In this document: piece by piece, positions 21,999 to 35,045 of the stretch
How positions within the stretch are numbered: position 1 is the first letter of the stretch
Layout of the letters: every line of letters starts with the position of its first letter
Assembly (NCBI RefSeq): GCF_040712315.1
Contig: NC_134024.1
Coordinates: 5,913,158-5,977,157 of the forward strand
Length of the DNA stretch: 64,000 bases
Source: Castanea sativa
Taxonomy: Eukaryota > Streptophyta > Magnoliopsida > Fagales > Fagaceae
Direction: 5' to 3'
Translations under genes and position numbers: made by a program
Notes under the pieces: model-generated
The model's database searches: none
What the model saw: the letters and a program-made list of their open reading frames with translations, nothing else
What the model was told of the DNA's origin: nothing

Positions 21999-24900
21999 AT
22001 GATCGTTCTAGCATGGAATTGTAGAGGAATGGGTTCTGCCTCGGCAGTTCAATCCCTCATAGATGAGGTGAAGACGAGGAACCCAACGTTGGTCTTTCTC
22101 ATAGAGACCAAGGCAGGCTTAAATTAGATTAAAGGTCTGCAACAGAAGCTGGAATACACTCAAGGAATCGTGATGCTGAGCATCGACAAGAGCGGAGGCC
22201 TCGCAATGCTGTGGCGTGAAGGGAAAAAGGTAACTTTCAAAAGTTGCTCTCAATCTCATATTAATGTTATAGTGTGTGAGGAAGAGAGCGGAAAAAAATG
22301 GAGAGCAACAGGATTCTATGGTCACCTAGATGCAAGTTTAAGTTTAGTTCATGGGAGTTAATTAAAATGCTACGAGCACAAGCTAGATTACCTTGGGTGA
22401 TTTTTGGGGATCTCAATGAGATAGTTCATCCTGATGAGAAACTAGGCTAGAGGGATAGAGAGGCGGGTTAGATGGAGGCATTTAGGGAAACTGTGAGCCA
22501 TTGTGGCCTCTTTGATTTGGGGTTTGTGGGGCAGAGATATACATGGTGCAATGGGAGATTTGGAGATCAGAGGACCTTAGTGAGGCTTGATAGGATGTTT
22601 GCAAACGAATCATGGATGAAAGAATTTCCTAATATGGTAGTGCATCACTTATCTATGGCTGCCTCTGACCATTGTCTCTTGGTGCTTGGGCCGAAGGTAG
22701 CAAGCCCTCTAGGAAAACAAGTAAGTGTTTCTTCTTTGAGGCGATGTGGACAAGAGAAGTAGGGCGTAAGGAAGTAATTGAATTAGCATGGGATTCCTAC
22801 CATGCTGACTCAGCTCTCCCAATCCAAGAAAGAATTGGAAGATGTCAACAACAACTCCAGAGGTGGAATCAGAGGATGCTCAGCAATGTGAATAAACTCA
22901 TAAAACAGAAACAAGAGAAGCTCTAGCAACTAGAAATGCTTAATCTACTCCACGAGACCGAAGAAGAAATCCAAGAATTGATAATGGAAATAAACGGCCT
23001 ACACACCAAGGAGGAAGTGATGTGAAATCTACGATCAAGAGTGCTGTGGTTAAAAGAAGGGGATAAGAACACCAAATTTTTCCATGCTATGGCAAGTCAA
23101 ATACGGAGGAAAAATAAGATTGAAGGCATTATAGACTCAAATGGGGACCGGTATGACTCAGAAGAGGCCATAGAAGGTATTACACTGAATTACTTTGAGT
23201 CAATTTTCAGATTAGACCACCCTGAGAGCTATGCCGAGAGTGTAGGGGTTGTGGAAAAAAGAATCTTGGTGGAAATGAACAAAGAATTACTGAAGGAGTT
23301 CAAGAGAGAAGAGGTGTGGACGACACTCAACCAAATACACCCTACCAAATCCCCAGACCGGATGGTATGTCCCCTATTTTTTACCAAAAGTATTGGGATA
23401 TTGTGGGACCTAGTGTATCACACTTTGTATTGCATGCCTTAAACTCGAGGATCATGCCCGGAAAAATCAATGAAACATACATCTGTTTAATCCCCTAAAC
23501 AAAAAAATCCACAATGGGTGACCAAGTACTTCCCTATTAGTTTGTGCAACGTGATTTACAAGTTAATGGCTTAGGTCCTCGCCAATAGACTCAAGAGAAT
23601 TCTACCAGCAGTGATTGGTGAAGTGCAAAGCGCCTTTTTTCCTGGAAGACTCATCACGGACAATGTTCTACTAGCCTTTGAGACGATGCATTCGATTGAT
23701 CAAAGAAGGAAGGGCAAAGAAGGCTTGATGGCAATAAAACTAGACATAAGTAAAGCATATGACCGTGTGGAGTAGGGTTATCTTGAGGCGATGATGAGGA
23801 AAATGGGATTCCACGAAAGATGGATCGCTCTTGTGATGATGTGTGTGTCCTCGATGACTTTTTGCAGTTCTTATTAATAGGGTGCCGAAAGGATCCATCA
23901 CGCCAACTAGGGGGCTTAGGCAGGGAGACCCTATCTCACCATATCTTTTCCTTTTGTGTGCAAAAGGTTTATCTGCCCTATTGAGGAAAAGAGAAATGGA
24001 AGGTCTTTTTCATGGTATCACGGTGAAGAGAGGAGCATTCACAATCTCTCATTTGTTTTTTGCCGACAACAACATTATATTCAGTGGGGCAATAAGGGAA
24101 GAATGCAATCAGGTAGCTGATGTGCTAAGAGTTTACGAAATGGAGTCGAGCCAAAAATTGAACAAGGAGAAAATCGCCCTCTTCTTTAGCATAAATACAC
24201 CGAGGAAGTCCAAGAAGTTGTAAAGGAAGTCTTTGGGGCACAAATAATTCAGCAACATGAAAAGTACCTTGGTCTACCTTCGCTTGTGGAGCGGGGAAAA
24301 CGAAACGCTTTTAATCGTATAAAAGACCAAGTGGGAAGAAAGATTGCCAGATGGAAAGGTAAGCTCCTATCAAACGCTGGTAGAGAAGTCCTTATTAAGG
24401 CAATAGCTCAAGCCCCTCCCACCTACATGATAAGTTGCTTCAAACTCCCAGAATCTCTATGCTCAAATTTGAATTCTATCATGGGAAGATTCTGGTGGGG
24501 GTAGAAATCAAATGAGCGAAGGATGGCTTGGGTATCATGGGAAAAATGATGCCTACCAAAAGCAGAGGGTGGAATGAGTTTTAGAAGTTTGAAGGCTTTC
24601 AACCTAGCTCTACTTGCGAAACAGGGCTAGCGGATTTTGTAGAAAAAAGACTCCTTGCTGCACAAGGTTTTTAAGGCCAAGTATTTTGCAAAAACCTCCT
24701 TTATGGAAGCCAAGTTGGGAAAGAGTCCATCTTACATTTGGTGAAGCATTTTGACAGCCCAAGGGGTCATTGACGAAGGAACGAGCTGGATTATTAGTAA
24801 CGGTAGAGACGTGGATATGTGTAGGGACAGATGGGTGCCAAGCATAGGCTCGAGTAAGGTGATCAGCCAAAGGGTGAAAGGTTGGGAATGAGATAAGCAG

Positions 24901-26125
24901 GTTTCAAGTCTCTTAAATGAGGATCGAGGAATGTGGAACACAGAGATGGTATGAGAATTGTTCCTTCCTTTTGAGGCAGACCTCATCTTAGGCATCCCGA
25001 TCAGCCTAATGGCACCGAAGGATGAACTGGTATGGGCTATGACCCCTAATGGAACTTTCTGAGTTAATAGTGCCTATAAAGTGGCAGTTAAGCTATTGCA
25101 CAAAAGCAAAACAGAAGATGGACACTCAGGATGCTCGAATAACTCCAAACTTCAAACTTTGTGGAAGACCATTTGGGGTATAAAATGCCCAAATAAGATA
25201 AAACACTTCACATGGAGGGCGTGCAGAAATATACTACCCATAAAATCTGGCTTGGCACAGCGAAGAGTGATCATGGATGAAGAATGTGACGAATGTGGGG
25301 AAAAGGAGACATCGGGGCACACCCTATGGGGCTGCAGAACCCTGAAGGCAACTTGGGAGGAGCTAAAAGTCAAGCTGCATAATGCCAGGTATTGCCAAGA
25401 GCAATTTGTGGATGTGTTGTGGCTGTTATAGGTTGAGAAGGGTGAGTATGACTGGGAGCTGATTGCCATGACTGCGTGGAGCTTGTGGAACAATAGAAAT
25501 AAAGCCAAGCATGGAAGCGATGAAGCAGTAAAGGATTATTGCAGCTGATGCTCGACTCTATGTTGAAGAGTTTCGGGTAAACTTGCCAAGCAGCCCCCCA
25601 AAACCCCCTCCAATACATAGAAGGTGGATTGCCCCGCCTGAGGGATGGTATAAGGTGAATGTGGATTGGGCCATTTTCAAAGAATCTAGGAACTATAGAG
25701 TAGGTGTGGTAATTAGAAATGAGAAAGGCCAGCTGATGGGCGCAATGAGGAAAAAAATTCACTACCCCTTGGGTGCGTTGGAGGTGGAAGGCAAAGTGCT
25801 CGAGGAAGGCATTATGCTAGCATGAGACTTAGGACTCAAAAATATCATCCTCGAGGGGGACTCCCTAGCTGTCATACAAGCAATCAAAGGAGCTACTCCC
25901 TCAACCACGGCTATTCAGAAAGTCATTGAAGGCTCAAGGTGGTTTTTAATGAGGTTCAATGGGTGGAAGGCTGTCCATGTTAAGCGTAGCAGCAATACAG
26001 CTGCACATTTATTGGCTAGGAATGCTAATGAGAATGCAAATGATGTAATTTGGGTGGTGGAAGTTCCAACCATGATCGTGAACCAGATTTTGCTTGATGT
26101 ATTTGTTGGGGATGTTCTGTCCTAA
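21999..26125 (+). pseudogene. LINE ORF2 remnant: endonuclease, reverse transcriptase, zf-RVT, RNase H
   Basis: ORF2 opens at 21999 with MIVLAWNCRGMGS, the usual start of the AP-type endonuclease. SDHCLLVLG (~22660) ends that domain. The RT region includes [12 protein letters not shown] (~23740), GLRQGDPISPYLFLL (~23910) and, at the catalytic site, FADN (~24060) in place of the normal FADD, so one catalytic aspartate is lost. A zf-RVT domain (CPNKIKHFTWRACRNILPIK, ~25190) and an RNase H (KVNVDWAIF; LEGDSLAVIQAI; HVKRSSNTAAHLLAR, 25650-26020) follow. The frame is broken by many stops. The end is a TAA at 26123-26125. Confidence 0.85.
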
Positions 26126-26401
26126 GTAACGAAAGCTATGTGAAATTTCTCATAAAAAAATTGCTATATATTTTGACATGCTTAACGAAAATGCTCCTAA
26201 TATTAAATAAAAAATAATAATAGAGTAAAAAGTGAAAAGTAAAAAAAAAAAAGAAAAAAAAAGTAAAGAATTAATTAATTTTTTTTTTTTGGGGAGGAGT
26301 GTGAGGAATCAGGTCTTCTGATCTCCTCTAGTCTCTTTCCATCTACCGTCCAATATCCTGTTGACGTCGTTTTCAGTAACATTGAGTTGTAAAAGCTAAC
26401 G

Positions 26402-29400
26402 ATGGACACACACTTGTTAATCTTACATTGTCTTCATCTTATTTTGTTTCTCTCACTCACTTCCCTTTCTGCAATCCAGAGTTCTCAGCATCCAACTTAT
26501 GCGGAACAATTTTTAAGCTCAGCTCAGCAAGACAAAGACTGGTTGGTCTCAATAAGAAGGCAAATCCATGAATACCCAGAACTCAAATTCGAAGAGCACA
26601 ACACCAGTGCTCTTATCCGCAGAGAACTTGACAAGCTTGGCATCCCTTACTCATACCCACTTGCCAAAACCGGCATTGTTGCCCAAATTGGCTCTGGTTC
26701 TCGTCCTGTTGTTGCTCTTCGAGCTGACATGGATGCTCTTCCCATGCAAGTAATCCATTTTCGTTTTCAAGAGTTGTCTGTGTGTGTGTGTGTGTTCGTT
26801 TTCAAATTATAGTTTTTGATGTGTAGGAGCTTGTTGAGTGGGAGCATAAGAGTAAGATTGATGGGAAAATGCACGGGTGTGGACATGATGCTCACACAAC
26901 TATGCTCCTTGGTGCTGCTAAGTTGCTTAATCAACGCAAAGATAAGCTCAAGGTTTGTTTTTCAATATTGCAATGAAATGAATGAAAGATATTTCATTCT
27001 ATATGGGTTTAGTACTTTTGTTTTTGATGTGGGTTTTCAAAGGTGATGCCTTTCAGTTCATTTATGTAATAATTGTGGATAACAAAGTTGAAGTAGGAAA
27101 AACTTGAGGGGTCAATGTGCAAGTCTGTGATAAACCTATACATTAGGGGAAGCTACTAAGCACCATGGAGAAACTCACTTTGTCAACAAAATTAAGTTTA
27201 GAATGATTCTTCCATATCGATCATTTGCATATTGATGACACATTAGGATTAGCACAAAATTTAACAAGAGAAACAACACATATACAATACGACCTCTCAT
27301 TGAATAGCTTTTTGTTAGGGAGAGAAGCACCATTGGTGTTTGAACCTGGTTGTGTATATAAGCTACTCACTTTCTTTACTTTTTCTTAATGTGCGAATCA
27401 GCCGTGCACTTGCAACATGTTTCCCGTTATTACCCACTAAATTTATGAGAAACTAGTGTAGGACATGGCTATGATGCTACATATACTAATTCAGTAGCAG
27501 AAATATATCTTTTTAAAGCAATAGACCCTAATAATGAAATAACATTCTTGTGTTGTTCTCCTCATAACAAACCTCTCCTGTTTCATGATGATTCTCTCAT
27601 AGAAAGTCTCATATCTTTTGTTTTCTATGAAACCTAAATATGAGTTCTATGCCTGTGCCATAGTCAAATGTGTATCACAGAGAGAAAAATTGTGAATACA
27701 GCAGATAATGCACTTGGTTAGCTTAGAAAAGATAGCTCTTGTAAGCTAACCAGATTTGTCCAAACTTTCTTCCTTAGCAATCTAAATTTTTATTTGTCCA
27801 AACTTTCATCTTTTTCAATTTGTCCGTGATGATCAGATTTCTTTCCAGTGGCGTTTATATATCTAATTAAATTACTACTTTGACATAGATATTTGTGGGT
27901 ATTCTATCTGTATGTTTGGACTTTTTTCTCATGATTGCTTTCCAAGGATCTACTAAAGGATCAAAAGGAAGAAAGACCTTTCTAATCAATAGCTATTCCA
28001 GTCCTTTTCCACCATTCCTTTTTTTCTTTAGGATTATGTGTATGAATGTTTTATTAATGTTTTTAAGCTGGCTTGGCTGTCTACCTGGTGCAAGTGTGTT
28101 CATTTCTACTCTGTAAAAGAATGGAGGTGCAATTGTGAATTAACAGAGAGTGGCAAAATCAGAGAGTGGAATCTGAGAATGAGCTTGTATAAAATTTCAA
28201 TCAGTGAAGAGCTCCTTGTAGTAATATAGCCAAGAGGCTATTCTAGTTCGAAGAACATCTTGGCTAAAATGATGAGTATGTTCTTGTCTCACTGTAATGC
28301 TGTCTTTATTTCTTTTTTCTTTTTATTTATTTATTAATATTTTTTTATAGGTAAATAGGAGAGAAGGGCTGGTGGGGTTTGAACCTTAGTGCCCAAGCTG
28401 CACAAGAGGTTCTGGAACCATTGGGATAGCCCTCGAACTTATTTGTAAAATAATTTTGATTGAATTGTTTAAATGTAAGGCTTAAGATTAATTGACATTG
28501 GAAATTTGAATCTCTGTGCTAGAGATTTTGTTTCTTTGATAGAAAATGAGAGTAACAAATGGATGATTTAGTGGGCCTATCATCATAGAAGTAACATACA
28601 TCATAACGATAACACAGAAAGAAATTTTATCTTTGATCTGAATTCTCTAACTTTCTATAACACATTATACTAGACTCAACCCAAGTACATTGATGTGCCA
28701 AGGATAAGGGATCTCTCAATGGAAAAACTTACAAGATAGATTTGATTACTATATAAATTTGTAATCTAAAAATAAAGTTCAACCATGATCCACTCTTTTG
28801 TTGTCATGCGTCTTCAGTATTTCCAGCAAATATGTTGTTGAGCAATAATTAATAGATAACAGATTTAGAATATACTTTTCATGTGCTTTGCAGACACCAC
28901 TTCTTGGTGTTTGATGGAACTCTGACTTGCCCTTGGAAAGTTGGCACATGTTTCTAATTAGATGTTCATAAAGATTTTTGTCTCTCTGTTCTCAAAGTTG
29001 CCTAAATTATCTTCAACATATGTTATTCTAAAACCCCTTTTAATTTGGGACTGAAGGGAACTGTGAGACTTCTTTTCCAACCTGCTGAGGAGGCAGGTGC
29101 TAGTGCTTCTCACATGATAAAAGATGGTGCTCTTCATGATGCTGAAGCTATATTCGGAATGCACATTAGTTCTATACTACCCACAGGAATTATAGACTCC
29201 AATTCAGGGCCTGCCTTAGCTGCAGTATGCATCTTTGAAGCAAAAATAGTAGGAAAAGATGGGCATGCTGCAGATCCCCATACAAATGTGGATCCAATTC
29301 TTGCTGCATCATTTGCAATTTTGGCATTGCAACAGCTCATCTCGAGAGAAACTGATCCACTTCATAGTCAGGTTTGTCTCTATCCTCAATCTTTTAATGT

Positions 29401-30922
29401 GATCTTTTTGAAAAGTTCCATACTGGTTGGGTACTTGGTCATGGGTTTATGTACTTGTTGGCCTCTCCGCATGATAATTTAAGCTTTTGGGATGGATGCT
29501 TATTGTAGCTTCCATTTTCCATTGTTATAAACTCTCTGTATAACCTCAGGTTATAAAGTCTTCATCTACTTGAGTTTGACCACCCCTCCCACCCCCCCAA
29601 CCCAAACAAAATAAATTGTCCCCCTCTATTATCTGTAAACTTAATTCTTTTAGTCCAAACTGTTTAGTAACTTTTATTGGAACTTTTTTTTTTTGAGGAT
29701 TATTTTCAAAATCTTTCAGCTATATGGCTATGCAAGAATGAAGTGACTAGGCAATGTCTTCTTTTTTTTTTTGGGGGGGGGGGGTGTGTGGGTGACTGAA
29801 AGCACATAAAGCATCCAATGTAACATAGGGCTAACACTTGACTTTTTGTTGAAGGTGCTATCTGTTACTTATGTCAGAGGTGGTACTACATTGGACACAA
29901 CTCCAACATATGTTGAAATTAGGGGCACTTTGAGGAGTCTCACAACTAAAGGCTTGCACCAACTCAGGCAACGGTTGAAAGAGGTATATACTAAACCTTT
30001 TCAATTTTGGCTTTATTAGAAAATAGTTTTGCTGCTTCATTGATCTACAACATAAGGTAGACGTGAATTCTCTTTGAAATATAAAGAAACAAATCTTTTG
30101 TCCATTCCATTTCTGCATAACATACTTATTTCAATTATTCAATACTATTTGTTTCCATTTGCTGGCTTTGGCAATCCTCCTGGAAAAGGGTGAACTGTAA
30201 ATGCAGAATCAAGCAGTTGGCTTTGGCCTCATGGAGATAACATTGTGATTTTCCTACCTTCACACCGTCATTTGTTCTATAAGTGTTTCAAGATGCACCC
30301 TTAACTGACACTAATTGTCAGCTTTATGGAGTTATTTTGAGCTTCCTATCACAATGTTTTCCCCATAACTTCTATTCTTTTACTTCATAACTTTGTTGCG
30401 TTGGGCTTCAATGTCTTCAATTTTTTAGGTCATCAGGTCTGTAGCAAACTGCCAACTGATTTGTTTCCAAAGACAAACAGTTTAATTGATGTAAACACTG
30501 GTTTCAAAGCTTGTGTTGTATATAACTGCAGCTGGTTGTAGGTTATTGAAGGACAAGCTGCTGTACACAGATGTAATGCATATATTGACATGAAGGAAGA
30601 AGATCACCCACTATTGCCTGCTGTTGTGAATGATGAGAAACTGCATCTGCATGTGCAGAAGGTGGGCAAACTTTTGGTTGGTCCTCAAAATGTCATTGTG
30701 GGCGAGAAAATGATGGCAGGTGAAGACTTTGCCTACTATCAAGAACTGATTCCTGGAGTTATGCTTGGCATTGGAATTGGAAATAAGGAGTTGGGTGCAC
30801 TCCACCCCCCACATTCCCCTTACTTCTTTCTTGATGAGGATGTCCTTCCAATTGGTGCAGCATTACACACTGCTCTTGCTGAGATATATTTGAGTGAGCA
30901 CCAACACTCACTTGGGCAATGA
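26402..30922 (+). CDS. ILL: IAA-amino acid hydrolase, ILR1-like (M20D peptidase family), intact copy
   Basis: Five exons join in frame: 26402-26749, 26827-26952, 29057-29371, 29855-29983, 30542-30922 (432 aa). All introns are GT-AG. The product begins with a hydrophobic signal-peptide-like segment (residues ~5-24). It carries HGCGHDAH (132-139), FQPAEEAG (165-172) and GMH (192-194) for the two-metal site, and HPPHSPYF near the C-terminus. The family hydrolyses amide conjugates such as IAA-Ala or IAA-Leu to release free auxin, generally in the ER lumen. The C-terminus ends in HSLGQ with no HDEL/KDEL-type retention signal. GKDGHAA replaces the usual GKGGHAA in the dimer/lid region. Substrate cannot be told from sequence. 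Two decayed relatives lie upstream. Confidence 0.93.
28335..28440 (-). mobile_element. tRNA-derived SINE in intron 2 of the intact ILR1-like gene
   Basis: On the minus strand the sequence reads GGCTATCCCAATGGTTCC (A-box region), then GGTTCAAACCCC (B box, complement of 28374-28385), and ends in TTTACCTATAAAAAAAT. The homologous intron of copy 1 lacks it. The tail TACCTAT plus A-run resembles the ends of the micro-insertions at 58209 and 60429, suggesting a shared tail or parent family. Confidence 0.65.
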
Positions 30923-31060
30923 AAGTTTCAGAATATGGTGTTAATAACAGCTTCTCCAAACAAAATTTGGGTTAAAGTTGTCTATCATGGCCTCTCTCAA
31001 ATCCTGCAAAAATGAGAGATTTGTATATTGGGTATGACATTTTTTTTTATATTAATTTTA

Positions 31061-31150
31061 GTTAGCTTAATTGGTAAAGTCTCTTATTGTCAAACAGGAG
31101 ACTTAAATTTGAATCCCACTTACACAAAAAAAGTCATTGGTGTCTTTTTT
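31061..31150 (+). mobile_element. tRNA-derived SINE past the intact ILR1-like gene
   Basis: TTAGCTTAATTGGTAAAG (31062-31079) is a good Pol III A box and AATTTGAATCCC (31106-31117) a B box ~30 bp on, followed by an A-run. A diverged counterpart lies after copy 1 at 17669. Confidence 0.65.
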
Positions 31151-33800
31151 TGCTGAAAATGAGGGCTTTATATTGGAATTGCAAAAATTCATATGATTTG
31201 TTGGGAATTTGTTACCTTATTGAAAGTTGTTGAATTATTTTGTGATTTTTTAAACAATGGAAACTTGCGAATGGCTTGGGACGATGGGTGTGCTCTAGAA
31301 ATATAGACCTCCAAATCAGTTCATAATTAGTATTCTACCCCAAAATCTAAAATGGGTTTTTCATTGTTTACTTAGCCTGCCTAATCACTGCTTCGTATCT
31401 TAATGCATGTATTTAATTTATTCGGATGCCAGTGTATAAGGTTGAAATTGGACCCTGTTGTCAGGCTATGCTTAAGACACTATAGTATAGTCCATTTATG
31501 TGTGTAGCTACGAACATCCTCATAGAAAATCCAGGGTTTTTATTTTATTTTTTGGTTTTTAAGCTGGATGAAATTCATGATGTTACAAAATAAAATGAGG
31601 GGACAGTTTTATATTTCTAATCTCATAATGTGGACATCCTCTTATGAGTTTGAATTTCTTTGTGAAACTTTCCATGTTACAAAATCTTTCGTGGGGGCCA
31701 TGCGATTGGGATAATGCACCAAATAAAATTACAAGTACAACCACAAACACAGTGGGCCATTGTAAAAATTCCCAAAATCTGATTGGTGGAGACCCACTTC
31801 CCATGTTCTCCCCTACTACTCTTTCTTGCATACATTGCACCCAAACACCTGAAGCTCTTTTTGAGGTAGGAAAGGGGAGGAGAAGTCGGTGTTCAAAGTT
31901 CAAACCACAAACACGAAATATTACAAAAGATGTCGTTATCATTAGACAATTACTTGAACAACCCATTTGAAACTCTTTTCAAATTCTTAATTAACATGAC
32001 ACTTACTAGATTGAAACCTCTTGTTGTTACAATAATTTATTTACCCTAGAATTCCTTAGACCCCAGTTTTTTTTTTTTTTGACCTTCAGCTTTTCAAATA
32101 AATGATATTGTCACAGACTCACAATAAAGGAGGGAAAAAGGAAAAGAAAAAGGGGGGGGGGGGGGGGTGGTTTGTGTAGGGGCCATAAAGAACTGTATAA
32201 GAAAATCGAGGCAGGTTTAAGACCACAAAGGACTGCCCTTAATATCATAAAGCAACAGTAATTAACAAATAAAGGACTAACTTTACACAAAACATTGCAT
32301 GTTGTCTCTCTTTCTTTCTCTTAATCTGCATAGATCATGGACCCCCTTGACAAGACATAGCATCTTCAATCTTTATGTTCACGTACACACACACACTCTC
32401 TCTCCCCATTAGTTGTGGCTTTCTAAAAGTATTCTGCTCCAATTCTGGTTGTTTGTAACCCTCTATCCATTTTTTTTTTTTTTAAATCCAATATGGTGAT
32501 TAAAGGCTTGTAAATTGACCTCATAAAAGAAGTGACCATTTCCTCAAATTAATCACTATCCTAGCTTTCAAACCTGACATGGACACCATTTTCTCTACAG
32601 ATTATGTTGCTTTCAGTAGTCAAAGCAGCACAACTCATAATTGCACTCGAAAAGTTGTGCAAAGTAACGATATTATCAAGCAACTGGTGCTTGCAGTGTG
32701 ATGGCCAGAGACACTGCATTGACCAATGCAAGAGGTTCGATAATTGGAGATGCCATTTTGTCGACGGGTCACCGGAGACACCACTCCGATATTGATCATC
32801 AACAGTTTGGTCACCAAAGCCATAATTTTGATTACCGATTCCAATGTTCCAGTCATCGAACCTCTGGCACTAGTAGCTTCGATGGCTGAACATTGTTATA
32901 CCAAACACCTATAAATATTTTATTGAAAAATTTTACTTGCCATACTAAATACCTAAAAAATTTTATTTGTTATACCAAACACCTAAAAATATTTTATTTT
33001 AAAACAAACAGAGGATTAATGTTGTGGAAATAAAAATGTAACCCCAATTGAATGGTTCATTTTCTTGTGGTGTACGTCCATGTTCCCTTTGCTTGTTCAA
33101 TTATTTGATATATCTCAATTGAACCATGCATGCAATTTTCAGAAACAATGTTTTTCAATAATTTATACTTTCGGCTAAAAGTGTAGATTTAGGAAGATTT
33201 CGAATTTGCAATTATGCACGAATTATTAGTCATCCCTACATAAAAAGAGCAGCTAAAAGTTTTTGTACTAAAAAATATGAAAGAAATTCAATCACAAATA
33301 GGAATCAAGACACATGGCACATCTAATCGCAACCTCTTGGCCAATATTGTAATGCTCACTATATTCTTTAATTGCTCTTCATTATTTTTATCTAAAAACA
33401 AAAGTCGTTTTCTTAATTTCAGTCACTCATATAATTTAATGATCTTGATCGTTTACTGTTAATTAAAACAGTTGTAAGTTGTGACAATTCATACTCTAGC
33501 ATTATCATGGCCCGTAACATACATGCTTTAACACATTGGTCCCCTTCCTTGCGTACATAGGAATTTTTGTAGACCATAGGTCTAATCTTACTCTTTCGTG
33601 TTTGAATTTTTCATGCACGTGCGTTTGAGTTTTGACTGCAACAAAGAATTTTGTGGTAAAATGTTGCCTACAATTTTACATTTCATAGCTAAATATGTTG
33701 GGCAAGGCACTTAAAAGCAATCCTCTATAGCCAATGACAGAGAATATTCTTTGATTATGCAGTCATGTAATGATAAGAAACTAAGAACTACCCTTTAGGA
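31151..33800. other. Intergenic region, no supported gene
   Basis: The stretch has homopolymer runs (a G run at 32152-32167, T runs near 32066 and 32470) and three imperfect copies of ATACCAAACACCTAAAAATATTTTA at 32899-33000. Several short ORFs lack any family motif. I find no gene. Confidence 0.5.
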
Positions 33801-33806
33801 AAAAGG

Positions 33807-34005
33807 TTACTTCCAAAACGATTTGGAGGAGAATTTCTCTAACACAATACGTATCAATTGATAAAATTATTTACATATACCTTAGTCACATGATTTATTT
33901 AATGAATTATATGACTTGGTTAAATAAATATGTAAATGGTTTTATGAATTATCAATTATCACGTAATGGGTTGGTGGAGATTTCTCCAAACTAGTTCGGA
34001 AGATT
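33807..34005. mobile_element. ~200-bp MITE-like foldback element
   Basis: The ends TTACTTCCAAAACGATTTGG and CCAAACTAGTTCGGAAG are imperfect inverted repeats. Inner arms also pair (TTGATAAAATTATTTACATA with TATGTAAATGGTTTTATGAA). It has no coding capacity. Superfamily is uncertain because no clear target duplication is seen. Confidence 0.5.
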
Positions 34006-34710
34006 GGTTTGTGTGATATGAAATATAATAGCCAAAGTAATGGGTGGTTGAGTAGAATTGCTTTATAAAGCTGAGCAATGAATGCTTCAGATTCTATTCT
34101 AACCGACCATCCTAACAAAAGGAACAATGGAATGGCCAGCACCTGCCTTAATTAGAATCTCCTAATCAGCCTATACATCATAGATGATATTGTAAACCCA
34201 TCTTTACTAATGAAAAAGGAGAAAGATAATCAAACAAAGTCAACCGAAATTCTATACTTTTGCCTGCTTGTTGGCTGGTTTTTGTGTGGGTTTTGCATCA
34301 GATAGAAAGATATGTTGGTTGGTGAAGTTTGTTTACCTCGGAAAGGTGCAGTGGTTGAGAGCTTAGAAAAAAAAAGAGCTTTAAATGTTGAGGTTCTGTT
34401 AAGAGTCCCATGGTGGTCATTGCTGAGTCATATCCACGTGTTACGACCTTAGTAAGTTGGGTCTTCTCTTTTTGTGTTTCTATAGAAGTTGTATCAGTTT
34501 GGTCTAAATTTGAAGGACAAAACAAAACTAAAGGGCATGAATTTTCATATTTCCTTCAAAAGGGTTGGTTTGCTTTGAGATGGATCGAGAAATATTGTAC
34601 CAAATTAATCCCCAAGTAGGTGCAGTTTGGTGAGGTTGTGAAATATCATGTTTAAGGAAATTCTTCCCCTCTCTTCTTTCCCTAATTAAGTAATTATCAT
34701 AACGAGAGAG

Positions 34711-34773
34711 ATTGGTAAACCCAACAAGAAGTTTTTTGATAATTAACCCAAAACTATAAAAGAAACAAATTGG

Positions 34774-34814
<41 letters not shown>

Positions 34815-35045
34815 GTAAACCCAACAAGAAGTTTTTTGATAATTAACCCAAAATTATAAAAGAGATAAATTGGAAAAACAAGAGAGAAAATTGGTAAACC
34901 CAACAAGAAGTTTTTTGATAATTAACCCAAAATTATAAAAGATAAACAAATTGGAAAAGTGAGAGAGAGAGGATTGGTAAACCCAACAAGAAGTTTTTTT
35001 TGATAATTAATCAACCAAAATATAAAAGAAAGTACAAAATGGAAA
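34711..35045 (+). repeat. ~80-100-bp tandem repeat, 4 copies, with a nested (GA)n tract
   Basis: ATTGGTAAACCCAACAAG recurs at 34711, 34811, 34890 and 34973, each followed by AAGTTTTTTGATAATTAA and TATAAAAGA. Unit length varies because a (GA)n tract between units has 2 to ~19 repeats. From 35046 to about 36750 I see AT-rich sequence, an (AAAAAG)n microsatellite at 35680-35718 and no supported gene. Confidence 0.9.

Larger units (their letters stand above)
20391..26176 (+). mobile_element. L1-type LINE (with RNase H), decayed, near full length
   Basis: Between two similar 14-15-bp sequences (TGCTATATTTTTGA at 20391, TGCTATATATTTTGA at 26162) lie ORF1 and ORF2 remnants and a short 3' A-run at 26153-26160. 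The length of about 5.7 kb is normal for a plant L1 element. ORF2 has endonuclease, reverse transcriptase, a zf-RVT domain and a C-terminal RNase H. Many stops and frame changes are present, so it is old. The imperfect flanking repeats are taken as the target-site duplication after divergence. Confidence 0.85.
20061..26195. mobile_element. MITE-like element, split by the LINE insertion
   Basis: The left part (20061-20404) opens with AGAGCATTCACATC after TTT. The right part (about 26162-26195) closes with GAAAATGCTC-CTAA, an imperfect inverted match, with TTA/TAA outside. The TGCTATAT...TTTTGA sequence at both inner edges of the LINE joins the two parts. GAGCATTC-type ends with a TTA duplication fit small PIF/Harbinger-derived elements. 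No transposase is present. The element is a target, not the source, of the LINE. Confidence 0.45.

Noticed and set aside
21063..22014. Minus-strand ORFs of up to 144 codons within the LINE
   Set aside because: They are antisense shadows of LINE ORF1.
32604..32889. Short overlapping ORFs around a locally GC-richer patch
   Set aside because: No family motif, no promoter and no splice pattern that would join them.
34528..34827. 99-codon minus-strand ORF
   Set aside because: Its N-terminal Ser-Leu run is the (GA)n microsatellite read in reverse.
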